In this document: positions 20,405 through 30,257 of the stretch, one piece after another
How positions within the stretch are numbered: position 1 is the stretch's first letter
Layout: the number at the start of each line of letters is the position of its first letter
Origin: Paraescarpia echinospica
Lineage: Eukaryota; Annelida; Polychaeta; Sabellida; Siboglinidae
Length of the DNA: 64,000 bases
Assembly: GCA_020002185.1 (NCBI GenBank)
Contig: CM034531.1
Coordinates: 46,554,029-46,618,028, forward strand
Direction of reading: 5' to 3'
Made by a program: the position numbers and the translations under genes
The notes under the pieces: generated by a model
What the model was told of the DNA's origin: nothing
The model's database searches: none
What the model saw: the letters and a program-made list of their open reading frames with translations, nothing else

Positions 20405-21215
20405 TAGTATTCATTTGTTATTTCTTGTAGTACTGGAACGGTTCTTGTATTACATGTAGAGTTGTCATGACAACAGTTCTTGTACTGGAAGAGTTGTACA
20501 GTCCTTGTAATTCTGGTAGCGCCACCTTGACAACAGTTCGTGTAGACAGGTAGCGTCGTCAGCTCTTGTACTACCGGGAGCGCTGCCACGACATCAATTC
20601 GTACTACGTGTAACGCCACCACGACAACCATTCTTGTGCTACTGATAGCCTTTTCGCGACAACTGTTCTTGTAGTACTGGAAATGTCGTCACGACAACAG
20701 TTATTGTACTACCAATAGCACCGTCACGACAGCATTTCTTGTACTACCAATAGCACCGTCACGACAGCATTTCTTGTACTACCAATAGCACCGTCACGAC
20801 AGCATTTCTTGTACTACCAATAGCATCGTCACGACAACAGTTCTTGTACTACCAATAACAGCGTCACGACAACAGTTCTTGTACTACCAATAGCACCGTC
20901 ACGACAACAGTTCTTGTACTACCAATAGCACCGTCACGACAGCAGTTCTTGTACTACCAATAGCACCGTCACGACAACAGTTCTTGTACTACCAATAGCA
21001 CCGTCACGACAACAGTTCTTGTACTACCAATAGCACCGTCACGACAGCATTTCTTGTACTACCAATAACAGCGTCACGACAACAGTTCTTGTACTACTAA
21101 TAGCACCGTCACGACAACACTTCTTGTACTACCGATAGCGTCATTTCGACAACAGCTCTTTTGTAATACTAGTAGCGCCGTCACGATAACAGTTCTTGTA
21201 ATTCTGGCAGCGCAT
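20405..21215. repeat. Minisatellite, about 35-bp unit, more than 15 copies
   Basis: The consensus unit is roughly TTCTTGTACTACCAATAG followed by CACCGTCACGACAACAG. The central copies (about 20680-21130) are nearly identical, whereas copies on both flanks are degenerate, as expected for a minisatellite homogenised from its centre. No coding or CRISPR-like spacer structure. Confidence 0.9.
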
Positions 21216-21640
21216 CATGATTTTACTTTGAAAAGTCACTGAATCTCAACCAATAATTATTTACAAACAAAATTGATATGGTAAATAGATATAATCGAAA
21301 CATGTGCCATAATATCCCTAATTAGCATTTAAACATGTCTTCCACAAGTCCCCTCTAAGCCATATTAAATGCTGGTGGTGTAATAAACGTTGCAGTGTTT
21401 TGTCATCTAACTAGGCTAATGGGCATCAATAATAATTCAAATGCGGGATAATGAATAGTAGTTTTCTTTCCGTAAAATCATCTAACTAGTACTGTGGACA
21501 AATAAGATGAGTAGTATATAACTTACGAGAAAACGGATGTCGTAATCAACATTCCTTAAAAGGTCGCAGCATCTATATGATTTCAAACAAATCTGATACT
21601 ATTTTTGGTTGGAAATAGCACAGAAATAATAGTTTCTTAC
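21216..21640. other. Intergenic DNA, nothing recognised
   Basis: AT-rich and without a gene or repeat family that I can identify. Confidence 0.4.
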
Positions 21641-21870
21641 ACGCACGCACGCACGCACTCTCTCATACACACACGCAATCTAGTAAAACTCAATTTTCAA
21701 AATACTTACTTATTACCTACTCACTTATTCACTCACCCACTCACTCACTCATTCACTAACTCACTCACTCATTCACTCATTCATTCATTCACTCATTCAA
21801 TCATTCACTCACTCACTCATTCAATCATTCACTCACTCAATTACTGACATACTTACTCACTAAGCCGTCG
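21640..21870. repeat. GCAC and ACTC/ATTC microsatellite
   Basis: A short GCAC run is followed by about 150 bp of CACT/CATT tetranucleotides. Confidence 0.9.
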
Positions 21871-21874
21871 CCGA

Positions 21875-22090
21875 CGTCGGTGTATGATGCGATGAGTGAT
21901 GTGAGGGTGACGACCCGGGCTCGGCGTTTAGAGACTCGGCCGAGGAGATAGTCGGGGTTTCCCGGCTCTCTTCGTACAGCCGGTTCATCGCCTCCACGAG
22001 GACGTGGGCCGATATAAGGCTGTCTCGATGCTCCTTATTCTATCTCAGCTTCTCTGCCTCCGCGTCTGCGCTCAAACTGAAGTCAGACGC
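21875..22090 (-). pseudogene. Short GC-rich coding relic of unknown origin
   Basis: A minus-strand frame reads HRDSLISAHVLVEAMNRLYE and continues in a Ser/Pro/His-rich tail to TAG, with one stop just upstream (LR-TAG-NKEH). Base composition is far richer in GC than the flanks and similar to the viral elements. No family is recognised. It could be a fragment of another mobile element. Confidence 0.3.
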
Positions 22091-22217
22091 AGTATACTTA
22101 CACGCATATCAGGGAACAGTTGTCCAGCAGATATGTCACGAAATATGGCTGAATGGTGGGTTTAATGATATAGGCATGAAACAAACTTGGTACACATACA
22201 TAAACATAAAAGACATG

Positions 22218-22234
22218 TGTATATATATATGTAT

Positions 22235-22265
<31 letters not shown>

Positions 22266-22288
22266 CATATACATATAAATATACATAC

Positions 22289-22323
<35 letters not shown>

Positions 22324-22326
22324 TAG
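22218..22326. repeat. TA/TATACA microsatellite
   Basis: An almost uninterrupted TA, ATAC and ATAT run of about 110 bp. Confidence 0.9.
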
Positions 22327-22960
22327 GGGTGGAGGTTAGGCCTCTATTACTGGAGGCCTGGTGGGACCGCCCTCACCTTTGCTACTTCTACTTTTGTCAT
22401 TTTATAATTGTTTAGCAGTGAGCAACTTTGTATACGCAGTTAAACGTTTGATACATATGTATTGTATTTTCTTGATGACCATTTTTGTGTTGGCTGCTAA
22501 GCTATATTCTCATTGTATATTGTTATGTTGATAGTACAATTATTAAATTACCTTTATCGACACTTACTCGTTGTGTGTTCCTGTAGCAAACAAGCTCAGG
22601 TTTCTGCCATTGTGTATCATTAGGAGAGTATAAGCATTAAGCATCGGCAGGGGATAAATGAATATTTTTAGATACTTGTGAAAATGGTTTTATTCAATGT
22701 GATGTGAAAATGACTTGTTGTTTAGTAGTAAGAGTTAGTCTGTGTTCTGTAGTCCGGACTCCGAGTAACGGTCCGTAGTACGCGTATTGGCGCATTGTGA
22801 AATGACGCATGGTGAACCCGTAGCGAAGAGACTCATTCCTTCATTCCGAATTATAACAACTGCGTAAGGCGGTCTACTGATTCTTGTACAGCAGCTATGG
22901 GACATGATTGTGCACTTTTTGACAAAAGCATGACAATTGGCACACGTGTAGATTATGATA
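22327..22960. other. Intergenic DNA, nothing recognised
   Basis: AT-rich; no gene or repeat family recognised. Confidence 0.4.
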
Positions 22961-22961
22961 T

Positions 22962-23300
22962 ATGGAATCGTTTCAAGCTAGGTACCCATCGCTATCGACA
23001 TGGTTCCTAGCCACCATCTTGATTCTAAAAATGGCCGACACAGAAATCCATTATCCAGTTATATCAGCTTCTAAGCAACATAACATCATGTTCTTTGTGT
23101 CTAACCCAACATTTCCAGGTTTACGGAATCTATTCCTGTCATATTCAGTATCCAAGGAAATCCATTATTCAGATATATTAGCTTCTAAGCAACATACAAA
23201 CATGTTCTTTGTGTCTAAACCAACATTTTCAGGGTCAAGGAATTAATTTCTGCATATGCTATATCATCAGATGACGGCCATATTGAAATTCAAGATGGCT
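22962..23300. repeat. Interspersed repeat ending in AAGATGGC, internal tandem copies
   Basis: Two tandem copies (about 23040-23150 and 23155-23245) share AGCTTCTAAGCAACATA and ATGTTCTTTGTGTCTAA. The block ends CAAGATGGCTGCC. Related sequence occurs inverted at 25260-25450 and, in part, at 47880-48170. It is a dispersed family with a typical ...TTCAAGATGGC... word; its mechanism is unknown. Confidence 0.6.
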
Positions 23301-23786
23301 GCCCTGCGTATGCGTTTTAAGATCATAAGTTTAGCGCCTTTTCGGGTTGAGGAATCCATATGGGGTTCATATATGAATACGTATATATTCACGAGTATGT
23401 CAATTTTTTTGACAGTTGTTCCTTTGCTATATTCTGAACAATAAAAGAAATAGCAGTGCATATACTGGTGAAGACAAATATGTCATTGGTTAAGAAGTTC
23501 ACGTCAGCGATATGGAAAACATACTCAATAACGTGTTGACAACACGTCTTGAGGTTTAATGGCAACTTACGAATGGACTTTTTTGTGCAGAAACCACAAC
23601 ATATGTTCTCAGCAATAACACTAGGCCGATGTCAAGATCAAGCGTATCACCCACAAAGAGTGACGGTTGTGGTGTAAGTTTATTAGAAGTCCATAATCCT
23701 GGGAGTGGTGGATGGTGACAGGGCCAGATATATCACAGGAATCTAAATGAAGTTGGAAGGTAGTGTTTAAACTGCCAATTAAAAAA

Positions 23787-24290
23787 TCAACAAAGCATAA
23801 CTGTACTGCAGTCTGGCATACAAAGCAATTTTGCTAAATAAATATAATCTTTAGTGTCAACAGTTAAACATTTGTGTAATCCAACAATCGCTGAAATTCG
23901 CGCATATAAGCAGACTCCGAGTACAAACGTAGTCACGGACAAAACTATGTAATGCAAACGTAATTCACTGTTAAGGGCACATGGAAATATAGTAGAGCAG
24001 ATATGCGGACGAAACAACAAAAAAACGTCAATTATGACAAGGATCACAATCAGACTGACTGGCGTACCAAACACAGTACTTCTCATCATTGCAGATTGCT
24101 CCACACCTCGACACAAATGTGTGAGCAGTGCATATAGTGCAATGTGGATGATGCCCAGCAATAATGTATCATATACATTACATTCCAGTTGGCAACTGTC
24201 GGAAGAGTATATATTGTATGTAGTAGGTATTTTGTTGACATCCTCAAGCAACCAATAAGAGAACGTAGAATATATATATAGCCGAACCAC
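23787..24290 (-). CDS. Putative multi-pass membrane protein, unknown
   Basis: This uninterrupted 167-codon frame has three to four hydrophobic segments: TLLLGIIHIALYALLTHL (about 43-60), TPVSLIVILVIIDVFLLF (about 76-93) and LHYIVLSVTTFVLGVCLY (about 111-128). Cys residues lie between them. Length and spacing suggest part of a receptor-like membrane protein, perhaps one exon, but no family motif is present. Chance cannot be excluded in AT-rich DNA. Confidence 0.3.
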   Translation of the reverse strand: MVRLYIYSTFSYWLLEDVNKIPTTYNIYSSDSCQLECNVYDTLLLGIIHIALYALLTHLCRGVEQSAMMRSTVFGTPVSLIVILVIIDVFLLFRPHICSTIFPCALNSELRLHYIVLSVTTFVLGVCLYARISAIVGLHKCLTVDTKDYIYLAKLLCMPDCSTVMLC

Positions 24291-24299
24291 TCAGAGGTT

Positions 24300-25245
24300 G
24301 TTTCATTATTTGCTACAATGTACCATCCTCGCGCGCCAGGGGTCGCTGCTGCTAATTACGCCAGCAGTACCCCGTGGCTGATCGCTTTGCGAAACTCTAA
24401 ATTTAAGCTCAGCCTATGAAATCGCTCACTAGATCAGTGGATCTCGGCAGGTCAGGTGGTCATAATAAAATGTTGAAATAAATTAACGTTTTGCGACTGA
24501 AACCCACTGTTGTCCCATTGCAACCCATGCCATTGTCAACGACCTGTGATATCGGAAACATTAATGCTATACTATGTCCTGAGTTGATGTGTGGCATAGT
24601 CTCCAGTTTCCTTTGACGAGGGAAGAAGTTGGCATGGTTAGCATGAACTCCATTCCCCGCTGTTACAGATGTCTTCCTCGCCCTGTCACCACATTCATAA
24701 GAAGTCGACTCATGTACATTTAATGAGATACAAAGGTTAATCGCCGAATTTACATTAAGACTTTTGCACCAACATGTGAGAAGGGCTGTTTGTCGAATTG
24801 GTTATGTCATGTCACAAGCTCTTGTGCCAAATCTCCAATTGCTAGGTCTTGAACACTATGGGTGGAACCCTCAGTATGAAAACCACGCTGGACTTAAACT
24901 CCCAGAGGCAGCGATGCAATGCCATGTGGTTGCAAATCTAAGAGTAGTCAAATTTAGATATTATTTTCATGTATATGTTGTGAGGTATATAATGGTTGAG
25001 AATATAACTGAGTAAAATTTTGTTAAACACCCTGAAAGGTTGTAATCGTGAAGACACGTACCATAAACCAGGTATGGATTCTTAAACCCAACACACGTTG
25101 ATATCATATTCCTAGAACGTATATATGCATGGCAGCCATCTTTATATTCTATGTGACTATAATTTGATGGGTGTAGTATAATTATATTTATTTACACCTG
25201 TATTACCGGATTAAACACGAAGAGTCTGTTTTGTGTTGCACGTAA
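24300..25245. other. Intergenic DNA, nothing recognised
   Basis: No coding frame with family features; a single AGCCATC repeat word near 25135. Confidence 0.4.
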
Positions 25246-25259
25246 GCTTAATTAAACCA

Positions 25260-25450
25260 ACATATATAATTATATGGATATCGGCCATCTTGAATTTCAA
25301 TATGTCTGTCATCTGGGGATGCAACATGTGGAAGAAATGGATTAATTAACCTTGAATATGTTGGTATAGACACCAATATCACGTTTCTATGTTGTATAGA
25401 AGCTGATATATTCGGACAGATGATTTCCATGGCAGCCATTTTGTTTTTCA
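25260..25450. repeat. Inverted copy of the AAGATGGC repeat
   Basis: GGCCATCTTGAATTTCAATAT and later AGAAGCTGATATATTC.GA and GGCAGCCATTTTG are the complement of the words seen at 22962-23300. Confidence 0.6.
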
Positions 25451-25484
25451 ATATGGTCGTCCTATCACAATAATATAATAAAAG

Positions 25485-26200
25485 TCAATTACTGCATGCG
25501 ACGTAAACATATCTATACGGAACCTGTACTTGTTCGAAATTAATATGTTGTTGACGTTTATAAAAGCTGTCTGTTGTGGCAAGGAACACATTTTCCAAGA
25601 TTTTCGAGAATTGCGGCAACAGAGAAATTGAACTATAATTGGCAAGGCCAGGTTTCCCACCGCTTTTAAACAATGGTATTACTTTGGCAATTTTAATTTT
25701 TGACGGATGCACACCAGTTCTAAATGGAATATTACATATGTGCGTGAGAGGTTTGCAGATTACGTATATGACTTTTGCAACAATATCTACATTATGTCTT
25801 AAAAGTCTGAAGATTTCTTTTTGGTTCACAGTAATTATAACCTCTCCCTCGGTTATAAGTTTGAGGAACACACTTTGTTCAATTCTACTACCTAAGTAAC
25901 CATACACAGAAATATGTTCGTTCGGAATAATGATGTCCTTTGCTAAATTAGGACCAACATTTGTAAAACTCATTTGCCATATGTTTTGTTGGTGATTTGT
26001 TTATCTCCGCACAATAAATGTGTCTAGTAATTCATCGACGGACGTTGTTTACGTAACACAGTATTTAAAATCGCCCATGTTTCTTTGGTATTTTCTGTCT
26101 TTTCTCACAAAAGTCTACTATAATACGTTTTTTTCAGCCAATCGTAAGATAGAAGAGTTAATTTGTTTTTGTACGTTTTATATCGAGACTCCGCAGTTTG
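25485..26200 (-). mobile_element. CR1/Jockey-type LINE reverse transcriptase fragment
   Basis: A minus-strand frame carries the RT N-terminal blocks: FTNVGPNLAKDI, then PLTHICNIPFRTGVHP, KIKIAKVIPLFKSGGKPG and NYSSISLLPQFSKILENVF. Upstream, up to about 26200, the region linking endonuclease and RT can be followed through stops. The sequence ends before the YxDD motif. Dead fragment; possibly the same family as 41630-42420. Confidence 0.8.
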
Positions 26201-26318
26201 AGTTCTGTCCCGGAGAAATGATATGTATAGAACATTCTTCTTAAGACACGAGAAGTAGTAGAGGGTTTTTCGATACGTAATCAGGAGGGTGCATGTGCTC
26301 CCATGGCTAAATTCTAAG

Positions 26319-26541
26319 ATGGCGGCGCCTGTCAGGTGACCCGCCTCCTAGCGGAAAGAAGTGGATCTAACTAACCGAGTGGCGCCATCTAGCGACTCGG
26401 GCGGGTAGGGCGGGCAGAACGGGCGGGCAGGCGGGCAGATCGTGAAAATTAGGGCGTGGCTTCCTGTCAGCCGACCCGTCTCCTAGTGGTGGATCTAACT
26501 AACCGACCGTAGCGTCATCTAGGGACTCAGGCGGATAGGTG
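26319..26541. repeat. Imperfect direct repeat pair near the left edge of element 2
   Basis: Copy 1 (26319-26411) and copy 2 (26454-26541) share CCTGTCAG.TGACCCG, CTCCTAG, GTGGATCTAACTAACCGA and GCG(C/T)CATCTAG(C/G)GACTC.GGCGG. A GGGCGGGC-rich spacer separates them and recurs at 26560. This marks a GC-rich boundary between AT-rich host DNA and element 2; terminal inverted repeats were not found. Confidence 0.6.
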
Positions 26542-26648
26542 GTTGTGCCTCCGGTGACGTGGGCGGGCGGGGGCGGTTATTGTGTGTGTGTGAATGCGCG
26601 TGTATGAAATAACGAACGAAACACCAAAGTATACATAGGCACACGAAT

Positions 26649-26654
26649 TTTATT
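26649..26654 (-). terminator. Polyadenylation signal of the late transcripts, element 2
   Basis: AATAAA on the minus strand, about 300 nt downstream of the protease stop. Confidence 0.45.
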
Positions 26655-26740
26655 GACTAAAGATACAAGCGTAATGAGTATATGCTGTATATGAAACCGT
26701 GTTTTAGTAACCAAAGACAAGTGTGATAATGATGACACGA

Positions 26741-26895
26741 CTTACGGGTGATTGAACACCACGCCAGCGGCCGTGAACTTACGGGTCATGACGACCACGC
26801 CAGTGGCTCGTAATGTGATACGACTTACGGGTGACTGAACACCGCGGCAGAGGTCGTGAGCTTACGGGTGTTTGACCACCGCGTCATAGGCTCGA
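26741..26895. repeat. Four tandem 36-38 bp repeats downstream of the protease gene
   Basis: CTTACGGGTGA.TGA.CACC.CG.CAG.GG.CGTGA occurs at 26741, 26777, 26823 and 26861. The array lies between the protease stop and the polyadenylation signal, so it would be in the 3' untranslated part of the late transcript. Function unknown. Confidence 0.8.
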
Positions 26896-26956
26896 ATCAT
26901 ATGATGATGATACCTGTCCGTTAATGAAACACGGTATGTAGCGAAACGCATGCATC

Positions 26957-27409
26957 TTAGTTCAATAGTTTAAGCCAGTCGAACACACGACAATCGTTTG
27001 CTACCAGATCAGTGCCGAAACCTTTCACGAATTCCTTCATAGGAAGTCCACGACTTCGAAACATGAGATAAGCAACACAGTATTGTCCGCAAACGTTAGA
27101 CACCGGACTCTGAAGTCTCTTTGAATTATGAGTCCATTCTATACAATGTTTATTCATGAATCGACGGAATTCGACGCGTCGTGACGGCAAGCCGTACGAG
27201 CAGAAATATTCACCTTGACCTTTATCGTCCACGTACAGTGCTATCCAATATTCTCCCGGTTTCGTCATGTTGTGCGGTTTGCATACGAAGGCGACCGGGT
27301 AAGCGTCTATCGTCTCGGTGAGGAGTATGTCTTTGGGTACGACCCTACGAACGATGGCCTTGGTGTGCGCATCCCGGAAGAATAGACGGGCGATCTGCAT
27401 GGTTTCCAT
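26957..27409 (-). CDS. PRO: Adenain-like protease, element 2, catalytic His and Asp missing
   Basis: This open 150-aa frame is homologous to the protease of element 1. Q100 and the nucleophile C107 in SNVCGQYC are kept, but the catalytic His is Tyr54 (PGEYWIALY) and the acidic residue is Cys70 (GEYFCSYG). The enzyme is therefore predicted to be inactive although no stop or frameshift is present. Start 27409 overlaps the MCP stop by one base (TAATG). Confidence 0.88.
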   Translation of the reverse strand: METMQIARLFFRDAHTKAIVRRVVPKDILLTETIDAYPVAFVCKPHNMTKPGEYWIALYVDDKGQGEYFCSYGLPSRRVEFRRFMNKHCIEWTHNSKRLQSPVSNVCGQYCVAYLMFRSRGLPMKEFVKGFGTDLVANDCRVFDWLKLLN

Positions 27410-28725
27410 TAATAGTCGTAGATGACGTTGCGACTCTTGTCGATCTCCAGGACGGTCTCGAACTCGGCGTAGGCGACGACGTTCACAGTGGTCGTCAGTG
27501 CGTCGCGGAAATGAATCTCGATGCGCAGGTTGCCCTTCTGTACCAGATGGAAGCAGCAGTCGTCGCACGAGTCAGGGGTGAGATCCAAGCCGAAGAAGGT
27601 GTAGCCGTGGCGGAAGTCGTCGAGAGTCAAGTCGTTTCCTTCGTACTGCCACACCTTACCCGTCGAGGTGAACAGGTTGCGGTAGCACCTGACGAAGAGG
27701 TTGTCGTCGAAATTTGGTTGGAAAGGTTTGGAGGGTATCTGTCGTCCGTCCACGTACACGGCGAGGAAGTTGATATGGTTGTTTTTGGCGTTGAACGGGT
27801 TTTTAGCGTAGTTTCCGTTGTAGGCGTCGTTGTCGGTGCAACACAGCACGAGACGTTTTGGAAAAACGCCGAGAAAGAGATTCTCGTGCGTGTGCGAACG
27901 GGTACCTGTGGGAATTGAGTAGACCTTGCAGTTGACGGAACGCATCGGGTACTTGGCTGTGCTTTTTTCGAGTGCCTTGATGTGAGCCATCTGCACGCCC
28001 GGATTCAGTGTGACTTTCTTGACGAACAGCGTGGCGTTGATGATCTTTATCTTGTAGTCGGGGTGGTTTCCACCGGCCATGAGTGCGAAGGCGTCCTTGC
28101 TGCGTACCAGACGTATCTTGACCTCTACGCCGTTGATGAGGAATTTATCCTGGAGGAACAGGTCCACGTGGAGACGACCCATCATGTCGACCACGCGACT
28201 CCCAGTCGTAGTGCCGCGTCTGGTGACGAACACCGCGTTGGCTGCATCTCCGGCGTCTATTTCGACGGCTTCCATACGATTACTCGTGTCCTTCCACCAC
28301 AGCTGACTCGTCAGTTGCGTCTCCTTGGCGTCGAGTCCGTAACTCAGCAGCGTTTCTATGTAGGCGCGGTACGGGTACGTGTTGGTCGAGGGGGTGACGA
28401 GCGTTCCGTTCAGGTAGACGTCGACCTGGCTGAAAAGGGAATGGAGCCAGTTATTCACTGGACCGATGGGATCGGCGGCATCGAGGTCGCTTCCGTCGGC
28501 GCGGGTTACCTTCGCTTGAACGTGTAGCATCGTGCTGGCGAGATCCAGGTAATCGTCTCCGGAACCGGCTATAACGAATTCTATCGGTCCACCCGAGCCG
28601 AGCGACGACATGGGTTGATGTTCCACCACATGACTATCGATGATACTGGTCTGAGTCGGAGGCACAGTGAAGATATCGAGTTCGCTCTTGAGTCCCTCAC
28701 ACGATTGTTTATGAACGAACGCCAT
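27409..28725 (-). CDS. MCP: Double jelly-roll major capsid protein, element 2 (intact)
   Basis: This uninterrupted 438-aa frame starts MAFVHKQSCEGLKSELDIF. It shares with element 1 the GGPIEFVIAGSG block, VNNWLHSLFSQVDVYLNG, TNTYPYRAYIETLLSYG, RSHTHENLFLG, HINFLAVYVDGRQIPSKP and a C-terminal YAEFETVLEIDKSRNVIY. It is the hexon-type capsid protein of Polinton virions. The start overlaps the end of the pX-like gene by 17 nt. Confidence 0.92.
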   Translation of the reverse strand: MAFVHKQSCEGLKSELDIFTVPPTQTSIIDSHVVEHQPMSSLGSGGPIEFVIAGSGDDYLDLASTMLHVQAKVTRADGSDLDAADPIGPVNNWLHSLFSQVDVYLNGTLVTPSTNTYPYRAYIETLLSYGLDAKETQLTSQLWWKDTSNRMEAVEIDAGDAANAVFVTRRGTTTGSRVVDMMGRLHVDLFLQDKFLINGVEVKIRLVRSKDAFALMAGGNHPDYKIKIINATLFVKKVTLNPGVQMAHIKALEKSTAKYPMRSVNCKVYSIPTGTRSHTHENLFLGVFPKRLVLCCTDNDAYNGNYAKNPFNAKNNHINFLAVYVDGRQIPSKPFQPNFDDNLFVRCYRNLFTSTGKVWQYEGNDLTLDDFRHGYTFFGLDLTPDSCDDCCFHLVQKGNLRIEIHFRDALTTTVNVVAYAEFETVLEIDKSRNVIYDY

Positions 28726-29143
28726 CGTCGTCGAATATGTTGGTCTCGCGTGTCCGTTGGCGGCGGCGGCTTGTCTTCTTCGTCGTCCGTCTCCTGGCTG
28801 TACTGACTCCTTTCGTAGGGAAAGCGCGTTTCATACGCGGTCTCTTACGCTCTTGCACGCCAGGGGTTATGAACTGACTCAACATCTCTCTACCGACGTC
28901 CGTAACGCGACGTTTGGCGGACGTTTTGATGTTCTCCCCTGACAGGACGTCGTCGGCTATGCGCGCGCCGGTCGACAGTGCTCTCTTTCCCAACGCCACA
29001 GCGCCTCTCTTGACGAGCGGCATGACGCTACGCAGTAGACCTCCGAATAGACTTCCTAGACCGTGTCCTCTTTGGTAGCGGGCACCTACGAAATAGGGAA
29101 GGGCGCCTCCTGCTTGACGAGCGTAGTAGTCGTTGTAATTCAT
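28709..29143 (-). CDS. Adenovirus pX-like core protein, element 2 (intact)
   Basis: This 144-aa basic protein starts MNYNDYYARQAGGALPYFVG, then QRGHGLGSLFGGLLR, MPLVKRGAVALGKRAL and TGARIADDVLSGENIKTSAK, and ends in an Arg/Lys/Thr-rich tail finishing NIFDDDG. It has the same place and blocks as in element 1, including the NIFD/DIFD end. Likely a DNA-condensing or membrane-active virion component. Confidence 0.82.
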   Translation of the reverse strand: MNYNDYYARQAGGALPYFVGARYQRGHGLGSLFGGLLRSVMPLVKRGAVALGKRALSTGARIADDVLSGENIKTSAKRRVTDVGREMLSQFITPGVQERKRPRMKRAFPTKGVSTARRRTTKKTSRRRQRTRETNIFDDDGVRS

Positions 29144-29149
29144 CTCTCT

Positions 29150-29941
29150 CTAGAACAGTGCCGTCCGTCGTCGTCGGAAATGAAGCGTCGTCGTCAATTT
29201 TCCGCGTTCGAATGGCACGCGCCGGCCGGTATCGTCCCTTATATCGATCTCGATCGTGCCGAATTCTTTGTGCAGGACGGGTAGGTACTGGATCTTTTGA
29301 AAGGTCGTCGTCACGGTGTCGCCTTGTCTACCGTTCAGCGGAACGATACGTAGCAGTGGAACGAGGCTGTCGCCAACGATTCGTGGTTCGATGACGTTCG
29401 TGTAGACGTAGACCGAGTCGAAACCCCGCGCCATATCCATCACGGTGTCGGCTTCGATCAACGTTTCCTTCTTCTTCTTCTTCTTTATCTCTCCAAACAG
29501 CATGGTCTCGTGATAGCCTAGCATGGTCCTCAACATATCCCCGCTCAATATGGCGTTTGACACTATCACCACTGTAATCTTGTGTGTGATGGGGTTGTAG
29601 TATAGGCACACAACATTATCCGGTAGCACACGTAGTAGAGCTTTGTTTATCGCTTTGATGAGATTCTGCGGTCAGTGACAATACCCGGGCTCGATATTGG
29701 TTTTCGTCATCCGTATTTCTTCATCATCCGTATTTCTTAGCCCTATACCGAACCACGCGTCCTTTTTGGTCACGTTGTGCCAACTATGAGGATAGATTAC
29801 CTCCGACAGACCGCATTCCCACTGACCCGACAAGTTGAGACGTTGCAGTAGCGTCGTGACGTAATGGGTCAACGTGTTATCGGGATGCATATGCATGGAA
29901 GCGTTGGTAGGTAGCGTCAGGTAGAAATCACTGCTCATCAT
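29150..29941 (-). pseudogene. Penton-like minor capsid protein, element 2 (TGA stop)
   Basis: About 263 codons, starting MMSSDFYLTLPTNASM and containing NTLTHYVTTL and WECGL.EVIYPHSWHNV. TGA at 29672-29674 interrupts the frame after PGYCH; coding continues in frame with NLIKAINKALLR and ends GKLTTTLHFRR. A Lys-rich insertion (KKKKKE, near 29480) is absent from element 1. The overlap of 14 nt with the upstream membrane-protein gene mirrors element 1. Confidence 0.82.
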
Positions 29942-30211
29942 GTTTTCGCAACGTCGGACTGGGTAGCAGGTAACCCAACGAAGTACTCAACAGAGCCATC
30001 CACAGAGTTGCGTTCTCGTGTCCGATGGATAGGTTGTAGATGTTGACCAAGATGACACTGTACAAGATGATAACCTGACCAGAAACACGATCTCCTCTTT
30101 GGGACACGCGGTGCCGAAGATGTTCCACGGAGTCCTCTCTTTCTGTGGCGGCGGCGCGTCGACTTCTTCTTCTTCGACGACAACGGAAACTGTTGTCGTC
30201 TCGTCCGTCAT
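29928..30211 (-). pseudogene. Conserved membrane protein, element 2 (frameshift)
   Basis: This is the homologue of 7390-7755. The acidic N-terminus (MTDETTTVSVVVEEEEVD) and TACPKEEIVFL are in one frame. The hydrophobic segment and LWMALLSTSLGYLLPSP block are in another, so a one- or two-base indel lies near 30080. TATA box 39 nt upstream. Confidence 0.7.
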
Positions 30212-30249
30212 GAATGGACGAATGACATCTCGTCGGACACGTGACTAAT

Positions 30250-30257
30250 CTTTATAG
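30250..30257 (-). promoter_or_regulatory. TATA box embedding the integrase stop codon, element 2
   Basis: CTATAAAG on the minus strand contains the integrase TAA (30252-30254) and lies 39 nt ahead of the membrane-protein ATG at 30211. Element 1 has the equivalent overlap (CTATAAAAAG). Confidence 0.5.

Noticed and set aside
20149..20631. Thr/His-rich and Cys/Val-rich frames
   Set aside because: They are translations of CA/GCAC repeats and minisatellite units.
20405..21215. CRISPR-like array
   Set aside because: Units are directly tandem with no unique spacers, in animal DNA; it is a minisatellite.
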